64,000 bases of DNA, from the NCBI GenBank assembly GCA_003112755.1, contig BFBT01000001.1:2480001-2544000 (forward strand), given 5' to 3'. The position numbers and the translations under genes are program-made. Numbering within the stretch: position 1 is the stretch's first letter; each line of letters starts with the position of its first letter. This document shows positions 51,355 through 60,976 of this stretch, piece after piece. The notes under the pieces are model-generated. The model did no database searches. It had not been told where the DNA came from and saw only the letters and a list, made by a program, of their open reading frames with translations. Origin of the DNA: Lawsonibacter asaccharolyticus. Its GTDB lineage: Bacteria > Bacillota > Clostridia > Oscillospirales > Oscillospiraceae.

Positions 51355-52197
51355 GCAGACGAGGCGCAGGCGGTCCAGATCCCGGCGGTGCTGGGCACCG
51401 GTGGAGATGAGATAGATGCGGGTGGTCTCAATGCTGGAGTGCCCCAGGACATCGGCCAGCTTGGCCACGTCCCGGGTGGCCTGATAGAAGGTGCGCGCAA
51501 AGAGATGGCGCAGGTTGTGAGGGAAGACCTTGGTGGGGGCCACCCCGGCCCGGAGGCACAGGCGCTTCATCTCCGCCCAGATCTGCCGCCTGGACAGAGG
51601 CTTGCCGCTTTTGGTGAGGAAGATCTCGCCGGAAGCGGTTTTTTGCTGTCTGGCGTACTTGAGCAGCTTGCGGCACAGCTTGCCGGGGAGGAGGATGGTG
51701 CGGACCTTGCCCTTGAGGGCGATATCCGCCTGACCGGAACGGGCGGCCTCCACAGTGATATAGCGCACCTCGCTGACTCGGATGCCGGCGGCGCAGATGG
51801 TCTCCATGACCAGGGCCAGGCGGTCCCGGCCCAAGGTGCGGGCGGTGTCCAGCAGGCGCTGGTACTCCTGGCGGCTCAGCTCCCGCTCCTCGCTCTGAAA
51901 GAGTCTGCGCTGCACCCGCAGGGCGCGGACACGGCAGTCCTCCAGGCCGATGAAACGGAGAAAGGTGTTGAGGGCGGCCAGCATGGAGTTGATGGTGGCG
52001 GGGCGGTAGCCGGAGCGGACCAAGTGGGCCTTCCAGCCCGTGACCGCCTCCCGGTTCACCGGCGCCCCCGCCAGCCACTCCAGAAAGGCCCCTGCGTCCC
52101 GCAGGTACTTCTCCACTGTCCCCGCGCTCCGCTCCTCCTCCGCCAGCCTCCGGGCAAAGGCAGACAGATGTTCCTGGGGCACATGGTGATCTTTCAT
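51352..52197 (-). CDS. Tyrosine recombinase (putative invertase of the promoter switch)
   Basis: 281 residues, XerC/D-like. N-terminal SAM-like domain (RSAGTVEKYLRDAGAFLEWL) and a catalytic domain with all key residues: Arg in AGIRVSEV, H-x-L-R-H in FPHNLRHLFA, His in LGHSS, and nucleophile Tyr in TRIYLIS. AAGGGGAG precedes ATG 52197. Its stop lies inside the right inverted repeat. The closeness to the repeats makes it the likely enzyme that flips 51112-51333. Confidence 0.9.
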   Translation of the reverse strand: MKDHHVPQEHLSAFARRLAEEERSAGTVEKYLRDAGAFLEWLAGAPVNREAVTGWKAHLVRSGYRPATINSMLAALNTFLRFIGLEDCRVRALRVQRRLFQSEERELSRQEYQRLLDTARTLGRDRLALVMETICAAGIRVSEVRYITVEAARSGQADIALKGKVRTILLPGKLCRKLLKYARQQKTASGEIFLTKSGKPLSRRQIWAEMKRLCLRAGVAPTKVFPHNLRHLFARTFYQATRDVAKLADVLGHSSIETTRIYLISTGAQHRRDLDRLRLVC

Positions 52198-52378
52198 ACA
52201 AAAACTCCCCTTTTCTTCCAGTGTGGTACTATTTTACCGGAAACGGGGGGCGTTTATCCGAAACCTAGGGGAAGAAAAGGAGGAAGGCTGTTCAATTTGC
52301 AGCCCAACCTCCGGCACCGGACACTCCTTTTTATATATAAGGTATGAAAATGCGGGGCGGGGGAGAAAAATCGTTGAC

Positions 52379-52407
52379 TTGAATATCCTGGGAGGGTATG
52401 CTATACT
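52379..52407 (+). promoter_or_regulatory. Promoter of the K+ uptake operon
   Basis: TTGAAT (52379-52384), 17 bp, TATACT (52402-52407); TTGACT (52374-52379) with TATGCT (52397-52402) is an overlapping second reading, also 17 bp. The leader to 52534 includes a possible hairpin (AGCATAC with GTATGCT) but no riboswitch I recognise. Confidence 0.7.
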
Positions 52408-52534
52408 CAACTTTGTATGAATCCACGGAGGGCCCGGGCCGCACAGCATACTGACAGGGGGAACTGCCGGTATGCTGTTCTGCATCGGGACAGGGGAGCC
52501 GGGGGCTCCGGCCCCGGCAGAAGGGGGAGGCAGC

Positions 52535-53890
52535 GTGCTGCGCCTGTTGTCCAATCAGAATTTTAACCCTACCCGCCTGATCGTGGTGAGCTTCGGGGCC
52601 ATCATCCTGCTGGGGACTTTTCTGCTCCACCTGCCTATCTCCGCCCGGGACGGGCAGTTCACCCCCTGGCTGACCTGCCTGTTCACCGCCACCTCCGCCA
52701 CCTGCGTCACCGGTCTGGTCCTGGTGGACAGCGCGCTCCACTGGACTCCTTTCGGTCAGGGGGTGATCCTGGCCATGATCCAGCTGGGCGGGCTGGGATT
52801 TGTCTCATTGATCAGCCTGATCCCTCTACTGCTGCGGCGGCGCATCGGCCTGTCCCAGCGGCTGGCCATCGCCTCCGCATTTAATCTGAATGGGATGTCC
52901 GGGGTAGTGCGGGTGGTGCGCCACGCCCTCATGGGCACCTTTCTGCTGGAGGGCTGTGGTGCGATCCTGCTGGCTACCCGCTTCGTCCCTCTCTTCGGCT
53001 GGGGGCGGGGGCTGTGGTACTCCATCTTTCACAGCGTGTCCGCTTTCTGCAATGCCGGATTCGACCTGATGGGGGAACACACCGGGGCCTTCTCCAGCCT
53101 TGCGGGCTTCCGGGAGGACCCGGTGGTGCTGGGCACCATCGGGTGCCTGATCGTGCTGGGCGGCCTGGGCTTTTTTGTTTGGGAGGACTGCCTGGAGCAT
53201 CGGAGCTGGCGGCGGCTGTCCTTCTACTCGAGAATGGTGCTTGCCGTCACCGGGGCGCTGATCCTGGGGGGCTGGCTGTTCTTTCTGGGGGCAGAGTGGA
53301 ACAATCTGGAGACCCTGGGTGGTATGACGGCGGGGGAGAAGGTGGGCAATGCTCTCTTTCAGTCGGTGACCCTGCGCACAGCAGGGTACAGCGTTCTGGA
53401 CCAGGGGGCCCTGCGGGACGGGGCGGCTGCCCTGTCCGTGGTGCTGATGCTGATCGGGGGCTCCTCCGGCTCCACCGCCGGCGGCATCAAGACGGCCACC
53501 GCCGGCGTGCTGCTGATCTCACTGTGGGCCGGCCTGCGGGGGAGAGACCAGGTGGTGCTCCGGCGGAGGACCATCCCCCAGGCCCGGGTGCTCAATGCCA
53601 TGACCCTGACCCTGGTGGTGACCTGCCTGTTCCTGGCCGGGTCCATCGCCCTGACATTGGCGGACGGGGTCCCCTACCTGGCTGCCGCCTTCGAAGTGGC
53701 CTCGGCCATGGGGACCGTGGGGCTGACCATGGGGATCACCACCGGCTTGTCCCCGCTGAGCCAGGGAATCATCATCGCGATGATGTTCCTGGGCCGGGTG
53801 GGCGTGCTGTCCTTCTCCATTGCGTTCCTGATCCGGGACCGGGGAGAGAATAAGATCCGCTACCCCAGTGTGGATGTGATGATCGGCTGA
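52535..53890 (+). CDS. TrkH/KtrB family potassium uptake channel subunit
   Basis: About 451 residues with four M1-P-M2 repeats; selectivity-filter loops appear as TSATCVTGL, SAFCNAGFD, LRTAGYS and SAMGTVGLT. It carries K+ across the membrane under control of the RCK protein encoded next. GTG 52535 follows GGGGGAGG; the frame is open to 52472. Only 11 bases separate it from the RCK gene. Confidence 0.93.
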   Translation: MLRLLSNQNFNPTRLIVVSFGAIILLGTFLLHLPISARDGQFTPWLTCLFTATSATCVTGLVLVDSALHWTPFGQGVILAMIQLGGLGFVSLISLIPLLLRRRIGLSQRLAIASAFNLNGMSGVVRVVRHALMGTFLLEGCGAILLATRFVPLFGWGRGLWYSIFHSVSAFCNAGFDLMGEHTGAFSSLAGFREDPVVLGTIGCLIVLGGLGFFVWEDCLEHRSWRRLSFYSRMVLAVTGALILGGWLFFLGAEWNNLETLGGMTAGEKVGNALFQSVTLRTAGYSVLDQGALRDGAAALSVVLMLIGGSSGSTAGGIKTATAGVLLISLWAGLRGRDQVVLRRRTIPQARVLNAMTLTLVVTCLFLAGSIALTLADGVPYLAAAFEVASAMGTVGLTMGITTGLSPLSQGIIIAMMFLGRVGVLSFSIAFLIRDRGENKIRYPSVDVMIG

Positions 53891-53901
53891 AGGAGATGTC
53901 T

Positions 53902-54549
53902 ATGAAAAGCTTTTTGGTGATTGGACTGGGCAGATTCGGCACATCGCTGGCCTGTGAGCTGTGTGCCCTGGGCCACGAAGTGATGGCGGTGGATCTGCGG
54001 GAGGAGCGGGTCCAGGAGGTGGCGGGCTCTGTGACCCACGCCGCCGCCGGAGATGCCCGGGACCCGGAGGTCCTCCGGGCCCTGGGAGCCAGGAACTTTG
54101 ACTGTGCTGTGGTGTCCGCAGGGGACGACGTGGGCACCAGCGCCCTCATCGTCCTCAACCTGAAGGAGCTGGGAGTGCCCCAGGTGGTGGGCAAGGCCCG
54201 CAGCGCCGTCCACCACCGGGTGCTGGAGAAGATCGGCGCCGACCGGGTGGTCTTTCCGGAGCAGGAGATGGCCCTGCGCCTGGCCCGGAACCTGGCCAAC
54301 GGGGACATTCTCAACTTTATCGAGCTGTCGGAGGAGTACTCCATCATGGAGTGCCGCTGTCCCCGCCAGTGGCAGGGGAAGAGCATCCGGGAACTGGACG
54401 TGCGGGCCAGACACCGCCTGAACATCATCGCTATCCGCCGGGGGGGCGGCATGACCATCTCCCCCGGAGGTGAGTACGCCCTTCAGGAGGAGGACGAGCT
54501 AGTGGTGCTGGGACGGAACGAGGATATCAGAGAGGTGGAGCGGCTGTGA
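53902..54549 (+). CDS. KtrA/TrkA family RCK regulatory subunit
   Basis: 215 residues: RCK_N Rossmann domain (VIGLGRFGTSLACEL, Asp in MAVDLRE) and a C-terminal RCK_C domain (residues about 140-215). It binds ATP/ADP or NAD(H) and gates the TrkH/KtrB subunit. RCK_C domains of Ktr systems can bind c-di-AMP. ATG 53902 lies 6 bases after AGGAG. Confidence 0.93.
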   Translation: MKSFLVIGLGRFGTSLACELCALGHEVMAVDLREERVQEVAGSVTHAAAGDARDPEVLRALGARNFDCAVVSAGDDVGTSALIVLNLKELGVPQVVGKARSAVHHRVLEKIGADRVVFPEQEMALRLARNLANGDILNFIELSEEYSIMECRCPRQWQGKSIRELDVRARHRLNIIAIRRGGGMTISPGGEYALQEEDELVVLGRNEDIREVERL

Positions 54550-55307
54550 GAGAGGAGTGGATCACCAGCCGGAAGAACCCTCTCCTGGTCCAGATCCGCC
54601 GCCTGGTCTCCAGCCGCGGCGCCCGGCGCTCAGCGGGGATGTTCCTGGGGGACGGCGTCAAGCTGCTGGAGGAGGCCCTGAAGTGGGGAGCGCCCCTGGA
54701 GACGGTGGTGTACTCGGAGGGGCTGGACGGGCCGGAGCTCCCGCCGGAGGTGCGGACGGTCCGGGTGCCGGAGGATGTGATGGCCTCCATCTCCCCCATG
54801 GAGTCCCCCCAGGGGGCGCTGTTCCTGTGCCGGATGTGGGACACCGCCCCGCCGCCCTGCCTGGAGGGCGGGCGCTATCTGGTGCTGGACGGTCTCCAGG
54901 ACCCGGGGAACGTAGGCACTATCTGGCGCACCGCCGATGCCCTGGAGGCGGACGGCCTGCTCCTGGTCCACGGATGTGCGGACCCCTTCGGCCCCAAGGT
55001 GGTGCGGGCCACCATGGGGGCCTGTTTCCGGCTCCCGGTGTGGGAGACCGGCCCGGAGAGGCTGGCGGGCCTGCTGGAGCGGTCAGGACTGGCGCTGTAC
55101 GCCACCGCCCTGCGGGAGGATACGGAGGATATCAAAACGGCGGACCTGAGCCGGTCCGCCGTGGTGATTGGGAGCGAGGGGCGCGGGGTCTCGCCGGAAC
55201 TGCTCGCTATGAGCCAGCGGGCCCTGAAGATCCCTATGCGGGAGCGGTGTGAGTCCCTGAACGCCGCCGCGGCCGCCGCGGTGGTGCTCTGGGAGATGGG
55301 CCGCTAA
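54546..55307 (+). CDS. SpoU/TrmH family RNA 2'-O-methyltransferase
   Basis: 253 residues: an N-terminal substrate-binding part (ITSRKNPLLVQIRRL) and a SPOUT domain with LDGLQDPGNVGTIWRTADA, VIGSEGRGVS and IPM-x4-SLNAAAAAAV, the three SpoU motifs forming the knot that holds SAM. Probably methylates 23S rRNA. GTG 54546 overlaps the ktrA stop (GTGA), so it is coupled to the K+ genes. Converges with the MFS gene, overlapping by 4 bp. Confidence 0.9.
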   Translation: MREEWITSRKNPLLVQIRRLVSSRGARRSAGMFLGDGVKLLEEALKWGAPLETVVYSEGLDGPELPPEVRTVRVPEDVMASISPMESPQGALFLCRMWDTAPPPCLEGGRYLVLDGLQDPGNVGTIWRTADALEADGLLLVHGCADPFGPKVVRATMGACFRLPVWETGPERLAGLLERSGLALYATALREDTEDIKTADLSRSAVVIGSEGRGVSPELLAMSQRALKIPMRERCESLNAAAAAAVVLWEMGR

Positions 55308-56542
55308 TCCCGGCGGGGCCGGTGTCCTGCGTCCAGCTTTCGGTAGGCCCGCTGGATGATGACCAGTGAGACGGCCAGACACAGGGCGAACAGGGCATAG
55401 GCCGGAACATAGCTGTGGAAGCGGTCAGCCAGCAGGCCCGGGATGGGGCCGAAGAGGAGCATCCCAAGAGCGTAGGACACAGTGAGGGAGCGCACCGCAC
55501 CCTCGTACTGGGCGTCCCCGAACAGGTCGGCGGACCAGATGGCAAAGGTCACCGCCGAGATGGGCAGGCCCAGGCCGAACAGGGTCATGGCCGCGAAAGC
55601 GGGGAGCATCCCACCCAGGTGGGCCAGACAGCACAGGAGCAGTCCGGCCAGAAAGACCAAATGGACGTACCAGTTGCCCGCCCGGCTGCCAAAGCGGTCA
55701 TAGATCTGGCCGCAGAGGATCTTGGATACGCAGATGACCAGCCCCAGGTAAGAGATGAGCAGAGCGGCGGAGGCGCTGTCATAGCCGGCGGTGGTGTAGA
55801 GCACCGTGAGGTGGGAGAAACCGGGCCCGCCGGGGCCGCCGATGAGAAAGACAGCCAGCAGCAGGGACAGCCGGAGGGCGGGAGTCATGCCCGCCGGCGC
55901 GGGGCGGGGCGGCGGCGCCGGAGTCTCCGGACCGCCCAGGTGGTAGGGCTCCAGGCCCAGGTCGCCGGGGACGTCCCGGACCAGGAGAAAGACCAGCAGC
56001 CCCAGCACCAGCACCGCCAGCCCCTCCAGCAGAAAGGCGGCGCGCATGCCGTGGGCCTGGATGATCCCGGTGATCAGCGTGGGGACAAAGATGGTGGACA
56101 CGCCGCTGCCCGCGGCGGCCAGCCCCAGAGCCAGGCCCCGCCGGTCCCGGAACCAGTGGCCCACCGCCAGGGAGAGGGGGACCATGCCGCCGTAGCCGTA
56201 GGCCAGACCGGTGAGGGCCCCCGCGGCACAGTAGAGGGGGAAACTGTCGGCCAGGCCGAAGCAGAAGCAGGACAGGGCCAGCAGCACTACCCCCAGGGTC
56301 ATCACCAGACGCAGTCCGATCCGGGCGCACAGCTGATTCACTGTCAGCATGGCGGCCAGGGTGAAGAGGCTGCGCGTGGTGGTGATCCAGGAGCCCTGGG
56401 CGTTGGAAAAGCCGTTGAGCTGGATGATGTAGGGCTGATACACGGAGAACACGTTGATGCCCATCCCCATGACCGCGAACAGGGACAGGGCGCCGCCCAG
56501 ACAGATGATCCAGGCGTAATGGGGCCGCCGAAGGGAGACCAT
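55304..56542 (-). CDS. MFS transporter, OFA (oxalate/formate antiporter) type
   Basis: 412 residues, 12 helices with a Pro-rich central loop (TPAPPPRPAPAG). The start (YAWIICLGGALSLFAVMGMG) and the FRDRRGLALGLAAAGSG segment after helix 4 match OFA-type carboxylate transporters. Substrate unassigned. AAGGAGG precedes ATG 56542. No neighbour indicates a pathway. Confidence 0.82.
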   Translation of the reverse strand: MVSLRRPHYAWIICLGGALSLFAVMGMGINVFSVYQPYIIQLNGFSNAQGSWITTTRSLFTLAAMLTVNQLCARIGLRLVMTLGVVLLALSCFCFGLADSFPLYCAAGALTGLAYGYGGMVPLSLAVGHWFRDRRGLALGLAAAGSGVSTIFVPTLITGIIQAHGMRAAFLLEGLAVLVLGLLVFLLVRDVPGDLGLEPYHLGGPETPAPPPRPAPAGMTPALRLSLLLAVFLIGGPGGPGFSHLTVLYTTAGYDSASAALLISYLGLVICVSKILCGQIYDRFGSRAGNWYVHLVFLAGLLLCCLAHLGGMLPAFAAMTLFGLGLPISAVTFAIWSADLFGDAQYEGAVRSLTVSYALGMLLFGPIPGLLADRFHSYVPAYALFALCLAVSLVIIQRAYRKLDAGHRPRRD

Positions 56543-56640
56543 GGGAACAGCACCTCCTTATTCCTATCTCCTACCATACAGGAGGCGGGGACGTTTGTAA
56601 AGGGGGATTTTACCGGAGGAGCGGGACGGAGGGAAGAAAA

Positions 56641-57858
56641 TTGGCGACGCTGAAATACTGGCTGTGGCTCACCGGCCGCAGGGGGCTGGGGAATGCCGGC
56701 GCCCTGCGGGTGCTGGACCACTTTGTCACCCCGGAGCGGGCCTTCTACGCCGACCCGGAGGAGTACGCCCTGGTGGAGGACCTGACTCCGGCGGCCCAGC
56801 GCGCCCTGCTGGACAAGGACACCGGCGGGGCGGAGCGCATCCTGGAGGACTGCGCCCGCCTGGACCTGCGGATCATGACCCTCCAGGACGCCGACTACCC
56901 GGAGCGGCTGCGGCAGCTGCCCGACCCGCCTCTGGCGCTGTACATCCGGGGCCGGGCCTTCGCCTTCGACGAGGAGGCGGCGGTGTGCATGGTGGGGGCA
57001 CGGGAGGCCACCCCCTATGGGATCGGCTCGGCGGGGCGGCTCGGCCTGGAGCTGGCCCGGGGCGGGGCCCTGGTGGTGTCTGGCATGGCCCAGGGCATCG
57101 ATACGGCCAGCGTCCAGGGCGCTTTGAAGGGCGGCGGACCGGTGGTGTCGGTGCTGGGGGGCGGAGTGGATGTACCCTACCCCCGGGAGAACCGCTGGCT
57201 CTATGAGGACGTGGCCGCCGCCGGGGCCCTCATCTCCGAGTACCCGCCGGGGACGGAGCACCGGGGGGAGCACTTCCCGGTGCGCAACCGCATCCTCAGC
57301 GGCCTGTGCCTGGGGGTAGTGGCGGTGGAATGCCGCCCTCACAGCGGCACTATGATTACGGTGGACCGGGCGCTGGAGCAGAACCGGGACCTGTTTGCCG
57401 TGCCAGGGAACATCGACGCCCCCATGAGCCAGGGCCCCAACCTGCTGATCCAGCAGGGGGCCAAGCTGGTGACCAGCGGGCGGGACATCCTGGAGGAATA
57501 CTGGGACCGATTCCCGGCCAAGCTGTCTCCGGGAGAGCCCCTCAGCCCGGCGGCGGCCGCCGCCCGGCTGGAGACAGCGGCCTGTCCGGCCCCTGCCCCG
57601 GCGGAGCGGGAGGAGGCACCGGCGGCACCCGGGCGGGAGCGCATCCCCGCCGCGGAGCAGCGGGACCGCTTTACCGACGACGAGCTGGCGCTGATCGCCG
57701 CCTTGGGCGGACGGCGCCGCTCCGCCGACGAGCTGGTGGAGGCCGCACAGATCCCGGCCCGCCGGGTGCTCTCTGCCCTGACCATGCTCCAGGTGCAGGG
57801 GGCGGTGGAAGAGGGGCCGGACCGCCGCTTCTCCGCCCTGGTGGAGCTGGAGGAATAG
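56641..57858 (+). CDS. dprA: DNA processing protein DprA
   Basis: 405 residues. A helical N-terminal part, the Rossmann-like DprA core (MVGAREATPYG; VSGMAQGIDTASVQGAL; VLGGGVDVPYP; RNRILSGL; VPGNIDAPMSQGPNLLI), an Ala/Pro-rich linker (about 300-340) and a winged-helix end (LGGRRRSADELVEAAQIPA). It loads RecA on incoming single-stranded DNA. TTG 56641 is used with GGAGGG upstream. topA follows, a common Firmicute order. Confidence 0.93.
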   Translation: MATLKYWLWLTGRRGLGNAGALRVLDHFVTPERAFYADPEEYALVEDLTPAAQRALLDKDTGGAERILEDCARLDLRIMTLQDADYPERLRQLPDPPLALYIRGRAFAFDEEAAVCMVGAREATPYGIGSAGRLGLELARGGALVVSGMAQGIDTASVQGALKGGGPVVSVLGGGVDVPYPRENRWLYEDVAAAGALISEYPPGTEHRGEHFPVRNRILSGLCLGVVAVECRPHSGTMITVDRALEQNRDLFAVPGNIDAPMSQGPNLLIQQGAKLVTSGRDILEEYWDRFPAKLSPGEPLSPAAAAARLETAACPAPAPAEREEAPAAPGRERIPAAEQRDRFTDDELALIAALGGRRRSADELVEAAQIPARRVLSALTMLQVQGAVEEGPDRRFSALVELEE

Positions 57859-57943
57859 ACCCTTGACAGACGCGCGCGGGGACGCTCCGCAGCTGCGTTT
57901 TGACTTATACTTTTTTCTTATCTTCGATTTTGGAGGTTATTTG

Positions 57944-60313
57944 ATGGCAGCAAAGACCGATTTGGTGATCGTAGAGTCTCCGTCCAAGGCCAAGACCATT
58001 GGGAAGTACCTGGGGCCGGGCTATGAGGTGAAGGCGTCCATGGGCCACGTCCGGGACCTGCCTAAGAGCAAGATCGGCGTGGACATCGAGGGAGGCTTTG
58101 TCCCCCAGTACCAGCCCATCAAGGGCAAAGAGGACGTGATCAGCGACCTGAAGAAGGCAGCCAAGAAGAGCGGCCGGGTCTATCTGGCCACCGACCCGGA
58201 CCGGGAGGGGGAGGCCATCTCCTGGCATCTGAAGGAGCTGCTGGATATCCCGGACGACAAGACCTATCGGGTCACCTTCAACGAGATCACCAAGAAGGTG
58301 GTCAACGACTCTATTGCCGCCCCCCGGGCCATCGACCAGAACCTGGTGGACGCCCAGCAGGCGCGGCGCATCCTGGACCGCATCGTGGGCTATGAACTCT
58401 CCCCCCTGCTGTGGCGGAAGATCCGGCGGGGCCTGTCCGCCGGGCGGGTCCAGTCGGTGGCCACCCGGCTGGTGGCGGAGCGGGAGGAGGAGATCCGGGC
58501 CTTTGTCCCCCAGGAGTACTGGACCATCGAGGCGGAGCTGGAGCGGGTGCGCCCCAATCTGGGGGGCTTCAAGGCCCAGTTCTACGGCCGGGAGAAGAAG
58601 ATGGAGCTCCGCAGCCGGGAGGAGGCGGAGGAGGTGGTCCGGGCGGTGTCCGCCGCCCCCTTCTCCGTGACCAGGGTGAAGCGGCAGGACAAGCTGCGCA
58701 ATCCGGCGCCCCCCTTCACGACCTCCACCCTCCAGCAGGAGGCCAGCCGCAAGCTGAACATGACCCCCGCCCGCACCATGTCCATCGCCCAGCAGCTCTA
58801 TGAGGGCGTGGACATCACCGGGGAGGGCACCGTGGGCCTGATCACCTATATGCGTACTGACTCTCTGCGCCTGTCCGAGGAGGCCATCGCCGCCGCCAAG
58901 GGCTTTATCGAGAGCCGCTACGGCAAGGAGTACTATCCCGCCCAGGCCCGACGCTACAAGACCAAGGGCAATGCCCAGGACGCCCACGAGGCCATCCGTC
59001 CCTCCGACGTGACCCTCACCCCGGAGGACGTGAAGAAGGACCTGACCTCGGAGCAGTACCGCCTCTACCGGCTGATCTGGGGCCGGTTCCTGGCCTGCCA
59101 GATGGCAAGCGCGGTCTATGACAGTGTATCCATCGAGGCCCAGTCCGCCGGCTACACCTTCCGGGCCAGCCACTCGGAGCTGAAATTCTCCGGCTTTACC
59201 GCCGTGTATGAGGAGGGCCGGGACGAGGACGACGAGGCACCCCAGTCCCCCCTCCCCGACCTGCGGGAGGGGGAGCCGCTGGACCGGAAGGGGCTGAAGC
59301 AGGACCAGCACTTCACCCAGCCCCCCACCCGGTACACCGAGGCCACCCTCATCAAGGCTCTGGAAGAGAAGGGTATCGGACGCCCCTCCACCTACGCCCC
59401 CACCATCTCCACCATCCTGAACCGGGAGTACGTGGTGAAGGAGGGGAAGTACCTCCGCACCACCCCTCTGGGCGAGGTGGTCACCGGCCTGATGAAGGAC
59501 AAATTCAACGATATCGTGGACTACGCCTTCACCGCCCAGATGGAGGAGCGGCTGGACAAGGTGGAGGAGGGAGAGGCCAACTGGAAGAAGGTGCTCTCTG
59601 ACTTCTACGGCGGCTTTGAGGCAGAGCTCCACCAGGCGGAGCAGGACCTGGACGGGGAGCGCATCAAGGTGCCAGACGAGGTTTCGGAGGAGATCTGTCC
59701 CCAGTGCGGGCGGAACCTGGTCATCAAGTCCGGCCGGTTCGGCCGCTTCCTGGCCTGTCCCGGCTGGCCGGAGTGCGACTTCACCATGCCGCTGGTGGTG
59801 GAGATGCCGGGCAAGTGCCCCAAGTGCGGAGGGCGTCTGTTCAAGCGCACGGGCAAGAGCAAAAAGACCAACAAGCAGTACACCTATTACTGCTGTGAGC
59901 ACCTCAACAGCAAGGACGAGTCCAAGCGATGCGACTTCATGACCTGGGACGTCCCGGTGAAGGACAACTGTCCCGTCTGCGGCTGGACCATGTTCAAGAA
60001 GGCGGGCCGGGGGGCGAAAAAGCCCTTCTGCATCAACGAGGCATGCTCCAACTTCACCCCGGAGGAGAAGCGGGGCGGCTGGCGGAAAAAGACGGAGGAG
60101 AGCGGGGAGGAGGCCCCTGCCCAGGAGGCGGCGGAGGAGGGCAAGACCGCCGAGAAGAAGGCTCCGGCCGCCAAAAAGACCACCGCGAAGGCGGCGGCCA
60201 AGAAGCCTGCCGCCAAAGCCGCGGCCTCGAAAAAGGCATCCGCGGCGAAAAAGCCCACGGCTAAGAAGACCGCCGGGAAAAAGACCGCCGCCAAGAAGAC
60301 GGAGGAGGGATGA
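57944..60313 (+). CDS. topA: DNA topoisomerase I (type IA)
   Basis: 789 residues. Toprim domain (LVIVESPSKAKTIGKYLG; ATDPDREGEAISWHL), active-site Tyr in GLITYMRTDS, then three C-terminal Cys4 zinc ribbons (CPQCGRNL, CPKCGGRL, CPVCGWTM). The last 60 residues are a Lys/Ala-rich tail (KKTTAKAAAKKPAAK pattern), like a histone-type DNA-binding extension. It relaxes negative supercoils. ATG 57944 has TGGAGG 7 bases upstream; the frame is open from 57863. Confidence 0.96.
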   Translation: MAAKTDLVIVESPSKAKTIGKYLGPGYEVKASMGHVRDLPKSKIGVDIEGGFVPQYQPIKGKEDVISDLKKAAKKSGRVYLATDPDREGEAISWHLKELLDIPDDKTYRVTFNEITKKVVNDSIAAPRAIDQNLVDAQQARRILDRIVGYELSPLLWRKIRRGLSAGRVQSVATRLVAEREEEIRAFVPQEYWTIEAELERVRPNLGGFKAQFYGREKKMELRSREEAEEVVRAVSAAPFSVTRVKRQDKLRNPAPPFTTSTLQQEASRKLNMTPARTMSIAQQLYEGVDITGEGTVGLITYMRTDSLRLSEEAIAAAKGFIESRYGKEYYPAQARRYKTKGNAQDAHEAIRPSDVTLTPEDVKKDLTSEQYRLYRLIWGRFLACQMASAVYDSVSIEAQSAGYTFRASHSELKFSGFTAVYEEGRDEDDEAPQSPLPDLREGEPLDRKGLKQDQHFTQPPTRYTEATLIKALEEKGIGRPSTYAPTISTILNREYVVKEGKYLRTTPLGEVVTGLMKDKFNDIVDYAFTAQMEERLDKVEEGEANWKKVLSDFYGGFEAELHQAEQDLDGERIKVPDEVSEEICPQCGRNLVIKSGRFGRFLACPGWPECDFTMPLVVEMPGKCPKCGGRLFKRTGKSKKTNKQYTYYCCEHLNSKDESKRCDFMTWDVPVKDNCPVCGWTMFKKAGRGAKKPFCINEACSNFTPEEKRGGWRKKTEESGEEAPAQEAAEEGKTAEKKAPAAKKTTAKAAAKKPAAKAAASKKASAAKKPTAKKTAGKKTAAKKTEEG

Positions 60314-60331
60314 CCGGCGGGGGCTGAACGC

Positions 60332-60598
60332 TCAGGCGGTCAGCCTTCCGTTCAGCTCCCGGCACAGGTCCACGGTGGCCAGGAACATGGCCTCCAGCAG
60401 GCAGGAGTTCTCCTGAAAGGCGGCCTTTTCATAGCGGTCGAACAGGGTGCGCCCCTCTTCATCCAGATGATCGAGGATCTCCAGGGACCAGATATCCCGC
60501 CGGGTGCTGCTGATCCGGTAATCGGAGTCCACAGCCAGGTAATTTTGAAGGGTAACTTTGTTGATGTACTCAAAGAGAGCTTCCATAAGATCGGTCAT
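60332..60598 (-). CDS. Small helical protein (DUF6809-like), module A
   Basis: About 88 residues, all helical and acidic (LEILDHLDEEGRTLFDRYEKAA, in parts, then EAMFLATVDLCREL). It resembles what I recall as DUF6809, small proteins encoded next to XRE regulators. Divergent from the XRE gene at 60677 across a 46-bp palindrome. Compare module B at 62859. Function unknown. Confidence 0.65.
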   Translation of the reverse strand: MTDLMEALFEYINKVTLQNYLAVDSDYRISSTRRDIWSLEILDHLDEEGRTLFDRYEKAAFQENSCLLEAMFLATVDLCRELNGRLTA

Positions 60599-60613
60599 TG
60601 TGATCAACTCCAA

Positions 60614-60659
60614 ACACGAATAATTTATACATGTTATAACACGTATAGATTATTCGTGT
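60614..60659. promoter_or_regulatory. 46-bp palindromic operator, module A
   Basis: Two 21-base arms (60614-60634 and 60639-60659) match at 19 positions around a TATA centre; each outer end reads ACACGAATAAT. It fills the gap between divergent genes and must overlap both promoters. Confidence 0.75.
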
Positions 60660-60676
60660 CAAGAGGAAGTAAAGAG

Positions 60677-60883
60677 ATGTATGGAGAACGATTAAAATTT
60701 TTGAGAAAAGAACGGAAGATTCCGCAGAAAGACCTTGCGGAGCTGCTGGGGATCAGCATCCGTGGATATCAGTTCTACGAGAGCGAGAACAATGAGCCCA
60801 ATATTGCCGCATTGGTGACATTGGCGGATTTTTACGGGGTGACCATCGACTTTCTGGTTGGGCGCACGGACGAGGAAACATAA
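60677..60883 (+). CDS. XRE family regulator, module A
   Basis: A 68-residue Cro/CI-type HTH protein (LKFLRKERKIPQKDLAELLG, then QFYESENNEPNIAALVTLAD and DFLVGRTDE). Start ATG 60677 with GAGGAAG upstream. It likely binds the palindrome just before it and controls itself and the divergent small gene. Confidence 0.9.
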   Translation: MYGERLKFLRKERKIPQKDLAELLGISIRGYQFYESENNEPNIAALVTLADFYGVTIDFLVGRTDEET

Positions 60884-60976
60884 CGGTACTGCGTATAGGG
60901 CGCAGCGGCCCGGCACACCGCTGCCCAAAGCCTTTCCCCTCGGGAAAGAGGTGCCCAGCGGATGCCGCATCCCCCC

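Noticed and set aside
51388..52347. 319-codon plus-strand frame opposite the recombinase
   Set aside because: Antisense shadow of a gene with all catalytic residues; no ribosome site.
57905..59902. A 665-codon open frame antisense to topA
   Set aside because: Shadow of topA in a GC-rich gene; Gly/Leu/His-rich composition without domains.
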